From Sinotaia quadrata (taxonomy: Eukaryota > Mollusca > Gastropoda > Architaenioglossa > Viviparidae): a stretch of DNA of 64,000 nucleotides. The position numbers and the translations under genes are program-made. The stretch covers positions 50,985,391 to 51,049,390 of the forward strand of contig CM054179.1 in NCBI GenBank assembly GCA_028829895.1, given 5' to 3'. Each line of letters opens with the position of its first letter. Position 1 is the first letter of the stretch. Below, piece by piece: positions 51,358 to 63,056 of the stretch. Under the pieces are notes generated by a model that worked only from the letters and a program-made list of their open reading frames with translations, searched no databases and had not been told where the DNA came from.

Positions 51358-51480
51358 TAGGAAATAAGTGTAAAGCACCCCTCTCAGTGCGGGGTATGAA
51401 TAGGTCTTTCTGCTTCTCTGTCTAGGAAATAAGTGTAAAGTACCCCTCTCAGTACGGGGTATACATTGGTCTTTCTTCTC
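51358..51480. repeat. 65-bp duplication with inverted-repeat core
   Basis: TAGGAAATAAGTGTAAAG is followed in copy 1 by GCACCCCTCTCAGTGCGGGG and in copy 2 by GTACCCCTCTCAGTACGGGG. In each, GYAC/GTRC and ACCCC/GGGGT form alternative short stems. The two differences between copies keep the GYAC/GTRC pairing. Confidence 0.85.
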
Positions 51481-51869
51481 CATTGACTAGACTAATACAT
51501 ATGCACAGGCAAGTATAATTTCTATGCATGTCAAGACTGGTATTTTCCTTTTACTTACAAAACAAAGTAAACTGGAGCTATCTGCAGACAACTGTGTTAG
51601 GAACATTTCACTTGTAAGCCAAGCATGTCAACATCTCACAACGACCGCCACCAGCTACGACAGCAACTTAGAGGTGTGCCATTAAACGTATAGATGATTG
51701 CTGTCGTCTAAAGAATGGACCCGAAGAATATATCTGGGCATTTCAGCATGAGACTTATTCGTCTTGAAATATTAATACATTTTCTGTTTTAATTGTCTAA
51801 CAACTCTTTTTAGTAACAATTTCTCCACCAGGGTGTTTCTGTTTAGTTTAAACATCTGACCGTTCAAGT

Positions 51870-52115
51870 AAGGTTGCTGTTTATTGTTTACTGATGGAAA
51901 TTTCGTACTTATTTAAGAACTAGGAAAGTGCGTCAGTGAGGTTGCTGTTTATTGTTTACTGATGGAAATTTCGTACTTATTTAAGAACTGGGAAAGTGCG
52001 TCAGTGAGGTTGCTGTTTATTGTTTACTGATGGAAATTTCGTACTTATTTAAGAACTAGGAAAGTGCGTCAGTGAGGATACTGTTCAGTGTTCACTGATG
52101 GAAATGACGTACTTA
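51870..52115. repeat. 68-bp minisatellite, about 3.5 copies
   Basis: GAGGTTGCTGTTTATTGTTT recurs at 51938 and 52006 with partial copies either side. The copies are nearly identical. Confidence 0.93.
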
Positions 52116-52131
52116 TTTCAGAACTGGGAAA

Positions 52132-52434
52132 ATGCGTAAAACGTTGGACGTACAGCATCTAATTATGCATATACGTATAATAACGCCCACCTATATAGCG
52201 TGTGATTCAAATGAATGGCTCAATGTTTGCAATGGAAGCTACATATGCCATCCGGTCTTACGATTTCGAGAGCGATTCCAGTGGATTCATCCGAGAAGTG
52301 GTTTATCTTTAAACCAAATCCATCTGAGCAAATTGCCACATCTGTTGGATCCGTCAGCCCGGACTCGTAAGAGATCCGTTTGTGGTTGTTGTTATTTCGT
52401 CAGACACATGTCAAACTTTAACGTTGTATTTTAA
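52132..52434 (+). other. Unidentified 100-codon open frame
   Basis: A plus-strand frame with non-repetitive composition, six cysteines and a basic RTRKRS cluster near residue 80, followed by a short Cys-rich tail. The basic cluster could be a prohormone-convertase site, but the methionine start has no signal peptide and no family is recognised. It might be an internal exon of a peptide precursor, or chance. Confidence 0.2.
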
Positions 52435-52754
52435 GTAACGCATTATTTATAATCTCTGTTGAAGAAAGAATGTTAATAATAACAAAACTATTGGAAAATG
52501 CAAATATCATTTGGTGCCAAAATCACTAAAGATGCAGTAACGCTCAGGATGTATATTTTTGGTTAGGTAACATGGATGATATGACGTACTTTCAATTAAT
52601 CATGAGGTAATGTAAAAACATAAATAATATTAATTTACAGCTGTAGTAAATTTGTCATGTCTAATCATTAACAAATATCATCATAATGATCTGAAAATTT
52701 AACGCGAGTACAATTAAAATAACACAAGACCGACAATAATAAATATAATTTCTC

Positions 52755-53700
52755 AGGATTATTGAATTAATTAATGTCTATTTTAGGAGTGCTGAATTAA
52801 TTAATGTCTGTTACAGTGGCACTGAATAAATTAATTTATGTTACAGTGGCACTGAATTAATTAATGTCTGTTACAGTGGCATTGAATTAATTAATGTGTG
52901 TTACAGTGGCATTGAATTAATTAATGTCTGTTTCAGGAGTGCTGAATTAATCAATGTCTGTTACAGAAGTGCTGAATTAATTAATGTCTTTTACAGGGGC
53001 AATAAATTATTTAATGTCTATTAAGAAGTGCTGAATTAATTAATATTTGTTTCAGGAGTGATAAATCAATCAACGTCTGTGCATTAATTCTTGTTTGTGG
53101 CAGCAGTGATGAATTAATTAATGTCTTTCGCAATAGTAGTGGATTAAATAGTGTCTGTTAAAGGAGTGCTGAATGTCTGTCGCAGCAGCGGTAAATTAAG
53201 TTATGTATTTGGCAATATATCTCGATTAATTAGTGTCTGTTTCAGAGTGCAAAATTAATTCATGTTTTTACAGGAGTACTGAATTAATTAACATCTATTA
53301 TAGGAGTACTGAATTAATTAATAGATGTTACAGGAGTACTGAATTAATTAATATATATTACAGGAGTACTGAATTAATCAATATTTGTTTAAGTAGTGCA
53401 CACATAATTCATGTGTGTTACAGGAGTACTAAATTAATTAATATTTGTTATAGGAATACTGAATTAATTAAAATCTGCTACAGGAGTACTGAATTAATTA
53501 ATATTTGTTACAGGAGTACTGACTTAATTAATATCTGCTAGAGGGGTGCTGACTTAATATTTGTTATATGAGTACTGAATTAATTAATATTTGTTATAGG
53601 AGTACTGAATTAATTAATATTTGTTATAAGAGTACTGAATTAATTAATATTTGTTATAAGAGTACTGAATTAATTAATATCTGCTACAGAATTGCTAAAC
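52755..53700. repeat. 30-bp minisatellite, about 30 copies
   Basis: TGTTACAGGAGTACTGAATT then AATTAATAT recurs about every 30 bp, degenerate on the left and more uniform on the right. Ten codons per unit give plus frames (53233-53541 and 53568-53804) repeating YRSTELINIC; these are judged repeat artefacts. The core TTAATTAA is palindromic. Confidence 0.95.
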
Positions 53701-53804
53701 TCATCAAACCAATACCCGCTACACAAAAGGCTGAACAACCATCTATTTTTCAACTTCGTTTTGACTTTCGTGTACATCATGAATTGTATTCTTATTATGT
53801 ATAA

Positions 53805-54288
53805 GAATACTTTCTTATGTTAATTTTGTGTTGCTAATAATACAATGACTTACTTTTCCAATACAGCAATTTCATACACAAGAGACTTTTAATAATAAGA
53901 CGCGCGAAACATCAGTGCCAAACAGCACTACATTGATTGAATTCTACTTATTGAATACGAAATATATTACAAATATTCAGATGTCAGATCTCCTCAAAAT
54001 TTAAGCATTCTTGATTACGTAGAAGTACATATATTTTTCCTTGGAAAACAAAAATTCAGAATAGTATGTTACACACGACAAACACAAGTTATACACAAAT
54101 GCAAATCCAGTAAATACATACATATTATATGAAATAACTTTAGCATCTAGAATGTTGCTAATTTCAATAAATTACTTTTACTGGCCAGCGATTAAAGCGC
54201 GCATGATCATTGGCCTAACTGACCTGCAATGTATCTTACTGTTAATTCGAGACTAGCAGCCAGCAGTGATCACGTGGTTTATGAAGGC
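53805..54288. other. No recognisable gene
   Basis: Nothing supportable seen. Confidence 0.4.
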
Positions 54289-54400
54289 TATCTATCTATC
54301 TTATCTATCTATCTGTCTATCCATCCATCTAACTATCTATCTATCTATCTATCTATCTATTCTATCTGTCTGTCTATCTATCTATCTGTCTGTCTGTCTA

Positions 54401-54439
<39 letters not shown>

Positions 54440-54440
54440 G
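54289..54440. repeat. (TCTA)n/(TCTG)n microsatellite
   Basis: TCTA blocks pass into a TCTG run at the right end. Confidence 0.96.
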
Positions 54441-55629
54441 CAGTCTTAATTTTCACGATTCCTGTTCAAAACAACAAAGGAAGTCTCTTCGACTGAAGAC
54501 ATTAACACCATTTAACGCTACGTATGAAATATTTTGTACTAATTGAAGTGTTAATTAAACAGACTGTTTGTAAGAAGCTGATGAATAGTCTATGAACAGT
54601 TTAAAGACTTTGTCATTAAATAATTTATAGGCTGACAGGCAATTGATTAACAGACTTTCAATATGATTTCTGTATATTCTAAGGGTAGATAACCAAAAAC
54701 TATTTACATGTAAATTTTCACAAGGTCTTGTTAAATAGTGCGCAGAAATAGGAGGGTAGGTTACTTAATTGTTTGTAGGTGGCTAATTGATTACTTTCTT
54801 GTTTACAAGCCATAAGAAAATTTTATTGTACATGGCCAAGGGAGAAATGTTTTCAAAATGTTTACCCTCCCGCCTTCTCGCTTCCTTTAGGAAACAGATG
54901 ACAGCAATGCTGCACTACACAGCGGATTTGACTCCATAACATACATGTTTGACTCCATGACATACATGTTTGACTCCATAATACCATGGATCTGACTGCC
55001 ATCGTACATGAAAGAAGTATTATGTGGCACAGCAGTCATCGACAATCCAAGTTGTAAAAGAAAGGGATGGCAAAAATTTCGCATTGCTAAGACTGTTTCC
55101 AAGTAATTTACAGTGTCCAGAGGCAGCTAACTATGATTATTAGAAATTGTATACATAACTGTCCTTAAATAGACTGACGTCCAGGTTGCATTACTAAAAT
55201 AATGGACTCTACCATGGTGTGATCACGGACATTTGTACTTCTGAATAAAATGATTAGTTACACTAATTATAATTCAAACAGCATAATGGGTTAATTATTA
55301 TCACCCTCCTCCACAGTTAGAAAGATGTGTCAGTATGCATTTCCACTGTACCAAACACAGTATTATCGACAAAGATAACGATTCTCTCCGCTAATGGTCA
55401 AGCGCGACCATCTTAACCCTCAGTCCAGGGCGATTCGACACAAACAGTGGATTACACCCTCAAGGCCAAAACATCGTGTGCAGTAGTCACTGTCTATTTG
55501 CTCTCATAATTCTCTTTATATATACAGATCTTTGTTATTATAAATATCATGGACATAATTGATCTTTATTTATTTTGTACAGTATGTATTCATATGTCTG
55601 TATAAACTATTGGCATACTTTGTTCTAAT
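54441..55629. other. No recognisable gene
   Basis: Contains a short repeat (GACTCCATAACATACATG, about three partial copies at 54929-54980). No gene supported. Confidence 0.4.
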
Positions 55630-55895
55630 ACACAAATGTACGAAAGACCGGATGTTATATGCAACGTCCGTATTGCCGGATGTTATACACAAATGTCTGT
55701 ATTGCCGGATGTTATGCACAAATATACGTATTTCCCAGACGTTATATGCAATGCCCGTATTGCCGGACATTATACACAAATGACCATATTACCGGACGTT
55801 ATACACAAACGTATGTATTACCGGACGTTATACACAAACGTACGTATTGCCGGATGTTATACACAAACGTACGTATTGCCGAACGTTATACACAA
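55630..55895. repeat. Minisatellite of 28-29 bp, about 9 copies
   Basis: GGACGTTATACACAAACGTA then CGTATTGCCGG recurs, with copies alternating between 28 and 29 bp. CpG-containing unit. All three plus frames contain repetitive artefact frames. Confidence 0.93.
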
Positions 55896-56376
55896 TGGAC
55901 AGTTTCGAGTCCTGTGGTAATTATATCAGCTCGTATAAGGATAATTGTCGTTTTCACAAAATAACAATGTCCGGGCTTTGTTCCGCATTACAGTTGTTTC
56001 CTGCTGATTCAAATAACGTTCCTCGACCAACGCCATTTATGAAACGTGCAGAGACAATTTATTCATTCTTATCAAAGGCATCTGCACGTCACTCATCGAT
56101 ATGTAACTGAATCATGGTTATTGGAAAGCTGCGGGATCTTGAATGGGTACTGTTAGATATCAAGGTATGTAAGTCTGGCACTCAAGTCGTCTCTCATGAA
56201 GGTCCTTTGCCAGTAAGAAGGCATTGACCCCTGCTAACTTGTTGGGGATTAATGTTCCTATCTGCAGTGACATCACGGTGATGCATAGCACATTTCTCTG
56301 AACGCCCACACCTAAGTTATAATTCTTTAGTAGTGACGTCGTTGGTAATGCTGACATCACGAGGTTTGGTCACGTT
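55896..56376. other. No recognisable gene
   Basis: Short stretch downstream of receptor B; no coding signal recognised. Confidence 0.4.
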
Positions 56377-56382
56377 TTTATT
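56377..56382 (-). terminator. Candidate polyadenylation signal of receptor B
   Basis: AATAAA on the minus strand about 75 nt past the receptor B stop codon (TGA at 56455-56457). Usage is inferred from position only. Confidence 0.5.
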
Positions 56383-56454
56383 TTTACAACTAAACAGATT
56401 TACTATAAAAGAAAAAAAATTAGAAAAATATATCCGGTGTTTAATTCAATGACG

Positions 56455-57675
56455 TCACTGATTACACCGGAAAAGTTTCCTCAGTTCCGTTCGAAATGTC
56501 TGATTCATAAAGGCGTAGATAATAGGGTTGACGACATTGTACAAGAAGTACATGTAAAATACAATGACAGAAGTGTGTATGATTTTCAGCGCGATCAGCC
56601 AGGCGGGTAAAAACGAAAATATGAATACCAGAGTCACCACAAATAGCATGGCTGCTGTCTTGATGTTTGCAATGCGCATGCGCTCAAGTCGAGACCGAGA
56701 TGTAGGCTTGGCGCGGCTGGAGCCATTCCGGGGCACCGACACCTCGTCGCCGACCGTGGGCTCATCCACACATATTTTATGGTTGCCGTTGGCCTGAGAC
56801 AGTTCAAGAGCAGTAGTGACTTCCGTTTGCTCTTCGTTGGCCACGCCAGGCAAGTCCCACAGGAAGCAGCAGGTGGCGCTGCGTATGCGAAGTTTCTTGC
56901 GACGTTGAGTGATGACGGAATGATAGATCAAAGAGTAGAGGATCAGGACCGTCACGCAGCAGACGAGGAAGAACCCTGAATACACTTTTTGCATCGCATC
57001 AAAGAACCCCTGGTTGATAGTATGCACCCGAATGTCGCACGCAGTTTTGAGTGTCGCTGTGAAGGTCTTGTCGATCAAAATGCTGGCGTTGAAGGAGGTG
57101 GTTAAGGGCGTGACAACCCATCCAGACTGCTTCACGGTTTCCTCTCCGGTTGGGCCTAAAGGGTTTATGGTAGTGTGCCCTGTGGTGGACACGTTGTAGG
57201 ACGGGTAGTTACTGCCCTTGAGCCAGGTACTTGCGCCGTGCCGGAAACCTTTTGTCACTTCTGTGTGGAGCAACGTGTCCGTTTGGATTCCAGGCGTGAT
57301 GCCAACTTCAGATAAGCTCTGTGGCAGAGTTTGCTCCTCTTTAGTGTCGTACACGCTGTAGTGAGCGCAAATGATTCCACCAAACAGAAATACGAAAATT
57401 GCTAGGCAGGTGATGATGATTTTAGCGCGTCGCTCGGTCATCCAGTGCAGGAATGGATGACAGATGCACAGGTAGCGGTCCACGGCAATGGCGACCATGA
57501 CGAAGGCAGAGAAAGGTACCGTTGTCGTGATGAGGAAGTGGTAGAACTTGCAAAAAAAGTCCAGTTTGATGTTGAAGTGCAGCGCTTCCATGGCGATGGT
57601 AAAAGGAATAGTGACAAGACATGTGATGAAGTCTGTGCCGGCAAGTGCTAGAATAAAAATGGTTGATGTCGGTTT
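56455..57675 (-). CDS. Receptor B, exon 2 (TM2 to C-terminus), class A GPCR
   Basis: Encodes residues 53-458 of a plasma-membrane seven-helix receptor, the paralogue of receptor A. Landmarks are LAGTDF with D67 (2.50), C94 paired with C265 of ECL2, DRY at 118-120, F407 at the toggle position before P409, NPIIY at 435-439, and tail cysteine C456. ECL2 is about 110 residues, with sequons at N213 and N248, and is hardly alignable with receptor A. TM2-TM4 is about 84% identical to A. ICL3 keeps CCFLW, LELSQ and DEPTVG blocks. Like A, it lacks the TM4 tryptophan and TM5 proline. The acceptor is TTCCCCAG then AAACCG; the upstream in-frame ATG at 57699 lies in the intron. Ligand unknown. Confidence 0.92.
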   Translation of the reverse strand, partial: KPTSTIFILALAGTDFITCLVTIPFTIAMEALHFNIKLDFFCKFYHFLITTTVPFSAFVMVAIAVDRYLCICHPFLHWMTERRAKIIITCLAIFVFLFGGIICAHYSVYDTKEEQTLPQSLSEVGITPGIQTDTLLHTEVTKGFRHGASTWLKGSNYPSYNVSTTGHTTINPLGPTGEETVKQSGWVVTPLTTSFNASILIDKTFTATLKTACDIRVHTINQGFFDAMQKVYSGFFLVCCVTVLILYSLIYHSVITQRRKKLRIRSATCCFLWDLPGVANEEQTEVTTALELSQANGNHKICVDEPTVGDEVSVPRNGSSRAKPTSRSRLERMRIANIKTAAMLFVVTLVFIFSFLPAWLIALKIIHTSVIVFYMYFLYNVVNPIIYAFMNQTFRTELRKLFRCNQ

Positions 57676-60358
57676 CTGGGGAAGAAAAGAAAATCCCATT
57701 TACGCGACTTTCGTCTTATTGACATGCATATTTATTAAATTAACTATGGTAGATATGAAAAAAGAATGAAACTTTATAGTACTGTATCTGAACGAACAAC
57801 CTAGTATTGAGGTGTACAAGTCTAGATTTTCTAGGATTGCTGATGAAATTTTATCTTATGAGTAGTGTAAACAATTCCATTTTAAAAACGCCAGATATTA
57901 TTATTATTCGAAAGCATACTTTATAAATTTTATATTATTTTCTCCTTAGCCACTAAGACACGAACTGTTAAGAGCAGATAACCATGGAATCACGGAACAC
58001 TAATATGAGAAACGATGCTAAAATTATGCGCTCAGAGACTCTGAACAATAATAAAAATACATCTCCATACTAAAATATAATTACTATAGGTATCCTTGTC
58101 GTTGTGGCGTTTTTTATTTTAAACTAAAAGCTTGACTTAATTCATTTTATTTTTCGTCAGCTTAAAGTAAGTACATTTCACTGTAAACGTTTCGACACCC
58201 GGTTATTGTAAATCTTTGTACGGCCGCAAGTATATGTTGAGAGAGGCGCATGTCACTAAGGGAAGATTAATGAAGCATTGTTACAGGCCAGATACGTTCT
58301 TTTTCCCGGGAAAAATGACACCCAACTGCAGCCCAAAGTCCATTAAGAGGGATGCTTGTGAGACGAGGGGCAGTAACTCAGCAGACGAAGAGGAAAATCC
58401 CGGGAATCTTTGGAACATTTGAGAATGGCAAGAGCTTGCGACTGTCATTCTACTCTACAAGCTCGCACTAAAATGCACTTTCATTTCAATTGCATGTCAG
58501 GAAAGAAAGTGTTAATCTAAATTTATGTAAAGTAATTCGTAGGTACGAAAGGATGGATATTGGATAAATGTTAACAACAAAGTTATGTCCAGATAAGAAA
58601 GTCTCTGCTCCATTTATTTATCAGCAACCAGTTGAAACAAGATTTATTTTTATTAGTGTTCTAATTGAAAGATCATTAATAAGAAGATACTCTTTAATAT
58701 TTTGTCTGTAATTTGAAACTTGTATAAAAGTTAAAAGTAAATATAACAAAACAAAGCAGATCCAATTTTCACCGTGAAACGGAGAGAGCGTGAATACACG
58801 TAGCTCGAGAATCAAATGACTAAACAGATCGGATGTTAACTGTGAAATAGAGAGAGTTCAATGTAGCACGAGTATTATTAAATGCAAAAACGTAAATCGG
58901 ATGTCATTGTGGAGCCGAGGGAATTAGTTCAATTGCAACAGGAGTGTTAACAGAAACAGACAATCGTGATGATCTACCCTGTCGAAGAAGGCCAGAACGC
59001 CCTACTGGGACATGATGACATGAACGTCATGAAAGATGCAGACTACGTTCGATAACCCAACACAGCATGTAATGTAAGTAAGAGATGTACGCGTGACCTG
59101 AGAGTCATTATGAATTCACAGATTCCAGACTAAAAGGGCGAAAATCAGGAACGGTTATAGACATGAAGGGTGTACGAAATATACTGGGGGCGATTGAGAG
59201 TTAACATATTGAAATACGAATTCAATTTTTAGATTAAGAGTGCTGGCTACAAGGGACTCGTACGAGACAGAGATCAAACAGATGCCGATATCGACATGCA
59301 GTCAGGGAAGTATCAAAGAGCAAGAGATTTGTTGATTTGATTTCATAGCAAGTAGGCTGGAAGAAGAGATAAGATGTAGAGGTGAAATAAATTAATTTCT
59401 TCTGTCCAAGGAACTGCAAGATTCAGCGTATCTACAAAGTTGTAAGAGATGGGATGTAGAGGTGAAATAAATTAATTTCTTCCGTCTGAGGGACACCAAG
59501 ATTCAGCGTACCTACAAAGTTGTAAGAGATGGGATGCAGAGGTGAAATAAATTAATTTCTTCCGTCTGAGGGACACCAAGATTCAGCGTACCTACAAAGT
59601 TGTAAGAGATGGGATGCAGAGGTGAAATAAATTAATTTCTTCCGTCTGAGGGACTCCAAGATTTAGCTTACCTACAGAGTTGTAAGCCGGCGATTTCCTG
59701 TTTCCTGTAAAAAATAACGGGTTTTAACTGTCGTGTTCATATAAAGCAAACAGTCAAACAAGTGATTCTATTACATTGCTGATCCAAAAGATGAAATTGA
59801 TTTCATGTCGTACCGTGTAATACGAGAGTAAGCCCCCATTATTAAAAAAGAATGACACCAAGAACAGCCTAATCAGAGAGAGAGAGAGAAAGAGAGAGAG
59901 AATAGAAAAGAACGACTACTCTTTAACGGTGCAATGTTTCCACGTGATGATATTTATGAAAAGCACAACTGAGGATTCAGTCGATAGGTGAAAAAATCTT
60001 AAAGGGGATAAATGTTAGTACTGATGTCCCTATGCTATGAACTGATGACTTGTTGACGACCGATGATTCAAAAGAGAAAACAAGTCGTTATGGAGAGGCA
60101 AAATGCATAAAGCTGCAAGTGTCTCTGTGACAGAACGCATGTACGAATGTATCTGTTTAACGAAGGAAGGTAAGATAAAGATGGATGAATCATGTTGGGA
60201 AAGAAAATCCTCAGATAAGTTATTATGATACGGGAGAAACAGAGAGAACCACCTTTGACAAGCAATTGCGGTTGGAAATGACAAGTGAATGATTATTAAA
60301 ATTTGAATATAATACGCTAAAATGTCCTAGGTCTTTAGACCGGAAGTAGATGACACAC
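57676..60358 (-). other. Receptor B intron 1 (2683 bp, phase 0)
   Basis: Donor CAG then GTGTGT at 60359/60358 and acceptor TTCCCCAG at 57676 join L50-K51-Q52 to K53-P54. Same position and phase as in receptor A. It contains an 80-bp array (59371-59690), a short GA tract near 59878, and an unrecognised antisense open frame (58216-58422). No further exon recognised. Confidence 0.85.
59371..59690. repeat. 80-bp minisatellite, 4 copies
   Basis: TGTAAGAGATGGGATG starts at 59441, 59521 and 59601, an exact 80-bp period, preceded by a less regular copy. Inside receptor B intron 1; unrelated to the arrays in receptor A intron 1. Confidence 0.93.
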
Positions 60359-60514
60359 CTGTTTGAGGCTTGAGAAGACGTAGAGAGCGATGGCGTTGCC
60401 AACCGTTCCTGTGATAGAAAAAACACCAAGGAGGATAGCCACGATCAGCAAGTCACTTTCAGACATTGGGTGGCTCTCCGCATCCGGGTCCGACTCTGAC
60501 GTCACGTTGACCAT
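60359..60514 (-). CDS. Receptor B, exon 1 (N-terminus and TM1)
   Basis: Encodes residues 1-52: an extracellular N-terminus with one N-glycosylation sequon (N3-V-T) and several acidic residues, then TM1 (about 22-47) with the class A Gly-Asn pair at N40, ending SSLKQ before a GT donor. ATG at 60514-60512 is the first in frame after a TAG 36 nt upstream. The 52-codon length, motif positions and phase-0 donor match receptor A's first exon exactly. The frame is short and is recovered by homology to A rather than by length. An untranslated upstream exon is possible. Confidence 0.85.
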
Positions 60515-60623
60515 GTTTGTTAGAGGGTTATGTAAAAATGTATTGGAGTTCTATGTTCCTCAAGCCCTCAGTCAGTGTGTCCACTCACTGGAAATACAGA
60601 AAGCAGAAAAAATTGTAATTCAT

Positions 60624-60664
60624 TCTCTCTCTCTCTCACTCTCTCTCACTCTCTCTCACTCCCC

Positions 60665-60759
<95 letters not shown>

Positions 60760-60762
60760 GAA
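60624..60762. repeat. CT/CTCAC then (TATC)n tract upstream of receptor B
   Basis: CTCTCTCACTCTCTCTCAC-type sequence, then nearly pure TATC at 60667-60760, beginning about 110 bp upstream of the receptor B start codon. Read on the gene's strand it is a GAGA-rich, then GATA-rich, upstream region. Confidence 0.96.
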
Positions 60763-60780
60763 AGAAAGACAGACAAATAG

Positions 60781-60835
60781 CAGATAGATAGATGTCTCTA
60801 TCTATTTGTCTTTCTGTCTGTCTCTCTTCTATCTA

Positions 60836-60867
<32 letters not shown>

Positions 60868-60870
60868 TGT
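60781..60870. repeat. Imperfect GATA, TCTA/TCTG microsatellite
   Basis: A GATA stub (60781-60792) faces TCTA/TCTG tracts, making a weak inverted repeat with the preceding tract. Confidence 0.9.
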
Positions 60871-61339
60871 GTCTGTCTTTCTGTTCCACTCTGTAGACAT
60901 TAATACTCTTTTGTATAATTCTAAATCTTACCATCTTGATTATGATTGACAGACTATTTGTTAGCATGTATTTATTATGATTTTGCGTTGTCTGTTTCCG
61001 AGAGGGCTAATAGTAGAGTATTTCACATAACTGAGTATCTGGGTCGCACACTTAAAAATGAACAGTGAATGTATTGGCACGTGCAAAATAACCGTTCTTT
61101 TCCAATCAATTTCAATTCTTGATTTTTTTCAGCATCAGGACTGAGGCTAATTCTTAAGGAGGACAATTCATGAGTCCTTACAATCAATATACATGATCCT
61201 ATTAATAATTGATTCTACTTAGGATACAGACACTCAAGCACACGCATTCACATACACATAGACAGAGACACGCACAAATCTTGAGTACATATCCAAACTC
61301 AAGATCGCTCTGAATCCTCCCTTACTTTCACAGGACATC
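60871..61339. other. No recognisable gene
   Basis: Nothing supportable seen. Confidence 0.4.
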
Positions 61340-61900
61340 TGTAACAACATCCTCTACTTACTGTACAAGATACCAATAACAACATCCTCTACTTACTGTA
61401 CAAGATACCAATAACAACATCCTATACTTATGTACAAGATACCCAGTAACAACATCCTCTACTTACTGTACAAGATACCAATAACAGCATCCTCTATTTA
61501 CTGTACAAGATACCCAGTAACAACATCCTCTACTTACTGTACAAGATATCAATAACAACATCCTCTACTTACTGTACAAGATACCAAGTAACAACATCCT
61601 TTAGTTACTTACAAGACATCAATAACAATATCCTTTAGTTACTTACAAGACATCAAAAACAATATTCTTTAGTTGCAAGACATCAACAACAATATCATTC
61701 AGTTACTTACAAGACATCAAAAACAATGTCCTTTAGTTACTTACAAGACATAAAAAACAATGTCCTTTACTTATAAAACTCAATAACAATATCCTTTAGT
61801 TACTTATAAAAATCAATAACAATATCCTTTAGTTACTTATAAAAATCAATAACAATATCCTTTAGTTACTTATAAAACCTCAGTAACAGTATCCTCTAGT
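61340..61900. repeat. Related short repeats, 30-36 bp, about 16 copies
   Basis: AACAACATCCTCTACTTACT followed by GTACAAGATACCAAT (left) grades into AACAATATCCTTTAGTTACT followed by TACAAGACATCA or TATAAAAATCA (right). The common core AACAA(C/T)ATCCT shows it is one family with the 62080-62640 array. Confidence 0.92.
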
Positions 61901-62049
61901 TACTGTAAAAAAAAAGACATTTGCACCGTGGAGGAAGCTTTGAAATAATTTTCAGGTCTCAGGGAACCCCTGCATAAACATTACTATATCTACGATGCCG
62001 TTTTTTAAAATCACAATCTGTCCGTGAAACCCTAACGACTAGAAACCCT

Positions 62050-62640
62050 GTTGTGGTCACTATACAAACACCAATATCCTCTAATTGCAAAACACTAGTA
62101 ACAATTTCCAACAGTTAGTGCACATGACACCAGTAACAATATCCTCTAGTTGAGAGACACCAGTAACAATATCCTCTAGTTGAGAGATACCAGTAACAAT
62201 ATCCTCTAGTTGAGAGACACCAGTAACAATATCCTCTAGTTGAGAGACACCAATAACAATATCCTCTAGTTGAGAGACACCAGTAACAATATCCTCTAGT
62301 TGAGAGACACCAGTAACAATATCCTCTAATTGAGAGACACCAGTAACAATATCCTCTAGTTGAAAGACACCAGTAACAATATCCTCTAGTTGAGAGACAC
62401 CAATAACAATATCCTCTAGTTGAGAGACACCAGTAACAATATCCTCTAGTTGAGAGACACCAGTAACAATATCCTCTAGGTGAAAGACACCAATAACAAT
62501 ATCCTCTAGTTGAGAGACACCAGTAACAATATCCTCTAATTGAGAGACACCATTAAGAATATCCTCTAGTTACCAGTAACAATATCCTCTAGTTACCAGT
62601 AACAATATCCTCTAGTTGAGAGACACCAGTAACCTCTAGT
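62050..62640. repeat. 30-bp minisatellite, about 18 copies
   Basis: AGTTGAGAGACACCAGTAAC then AATATCCTCT recurs every 30 bp with single-base variants (CAGTAAC/CAATAAC, AGTTG/AATTG, GAGAG/GAAAG). Same core as the array at 61340-61900; a 150-bp unique stretch separates them. Confidence 0.97.
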
Positions 62641-62921
62641 TACTTACAAGACATCCGAAACTGTAGGCCCTTGTACAAGAACCTCGAAATGCGAAAATGA
62701 GCTTCATTATATGCGTTTCCAAGTTCATCCTAATGCAAATTTAGTGCCTCCAGATATATCCCTCCCACTATCTCTACACAGGTTCGTTAGCTCTCCAGTG
62801 CAAGTACCTGTGGCTGGGACAGATCTTAACGCTGAGAGTGGGGAGAAATAAAGAGCGTCTGATTGAGCGCATATTATCTATATTAGTCTATTTTATCAGA
62901 CACACCAGAAAAAAGATAGAG
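62641..62921. other. No recognisable gene
   Basis: GC-moderate stretch; could hold an untranslated exon or promoter of receptor B, but nothing decisive is visible. Confidence 0.3.
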
Positions 62922-63056
62922 GTAAATTATAATCCACTAAATCTCTTCTTTCAAACCTGTAAATTACGCACATTTTTATTTGGGACGTAAATTATAATCC
63001 ACTAAATCTCTTCTTTCAAACCTGTAAATTACGCACATTTTTATTTGGGACGTAAG
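62922..63056. repeat. 65-bp tandem duplication
   Basis: GTAAATTATAATCCACTAAA begins at 62922 and 62987. The two copies are essentially identical. Confidence 0.93.

Noticed and set aside
61340..62640. CRISPR-like regularly spaced 30-bp direct repeats
   Set aside because: Repeats are contiguous, without unique spacers, and the DNA is animal.
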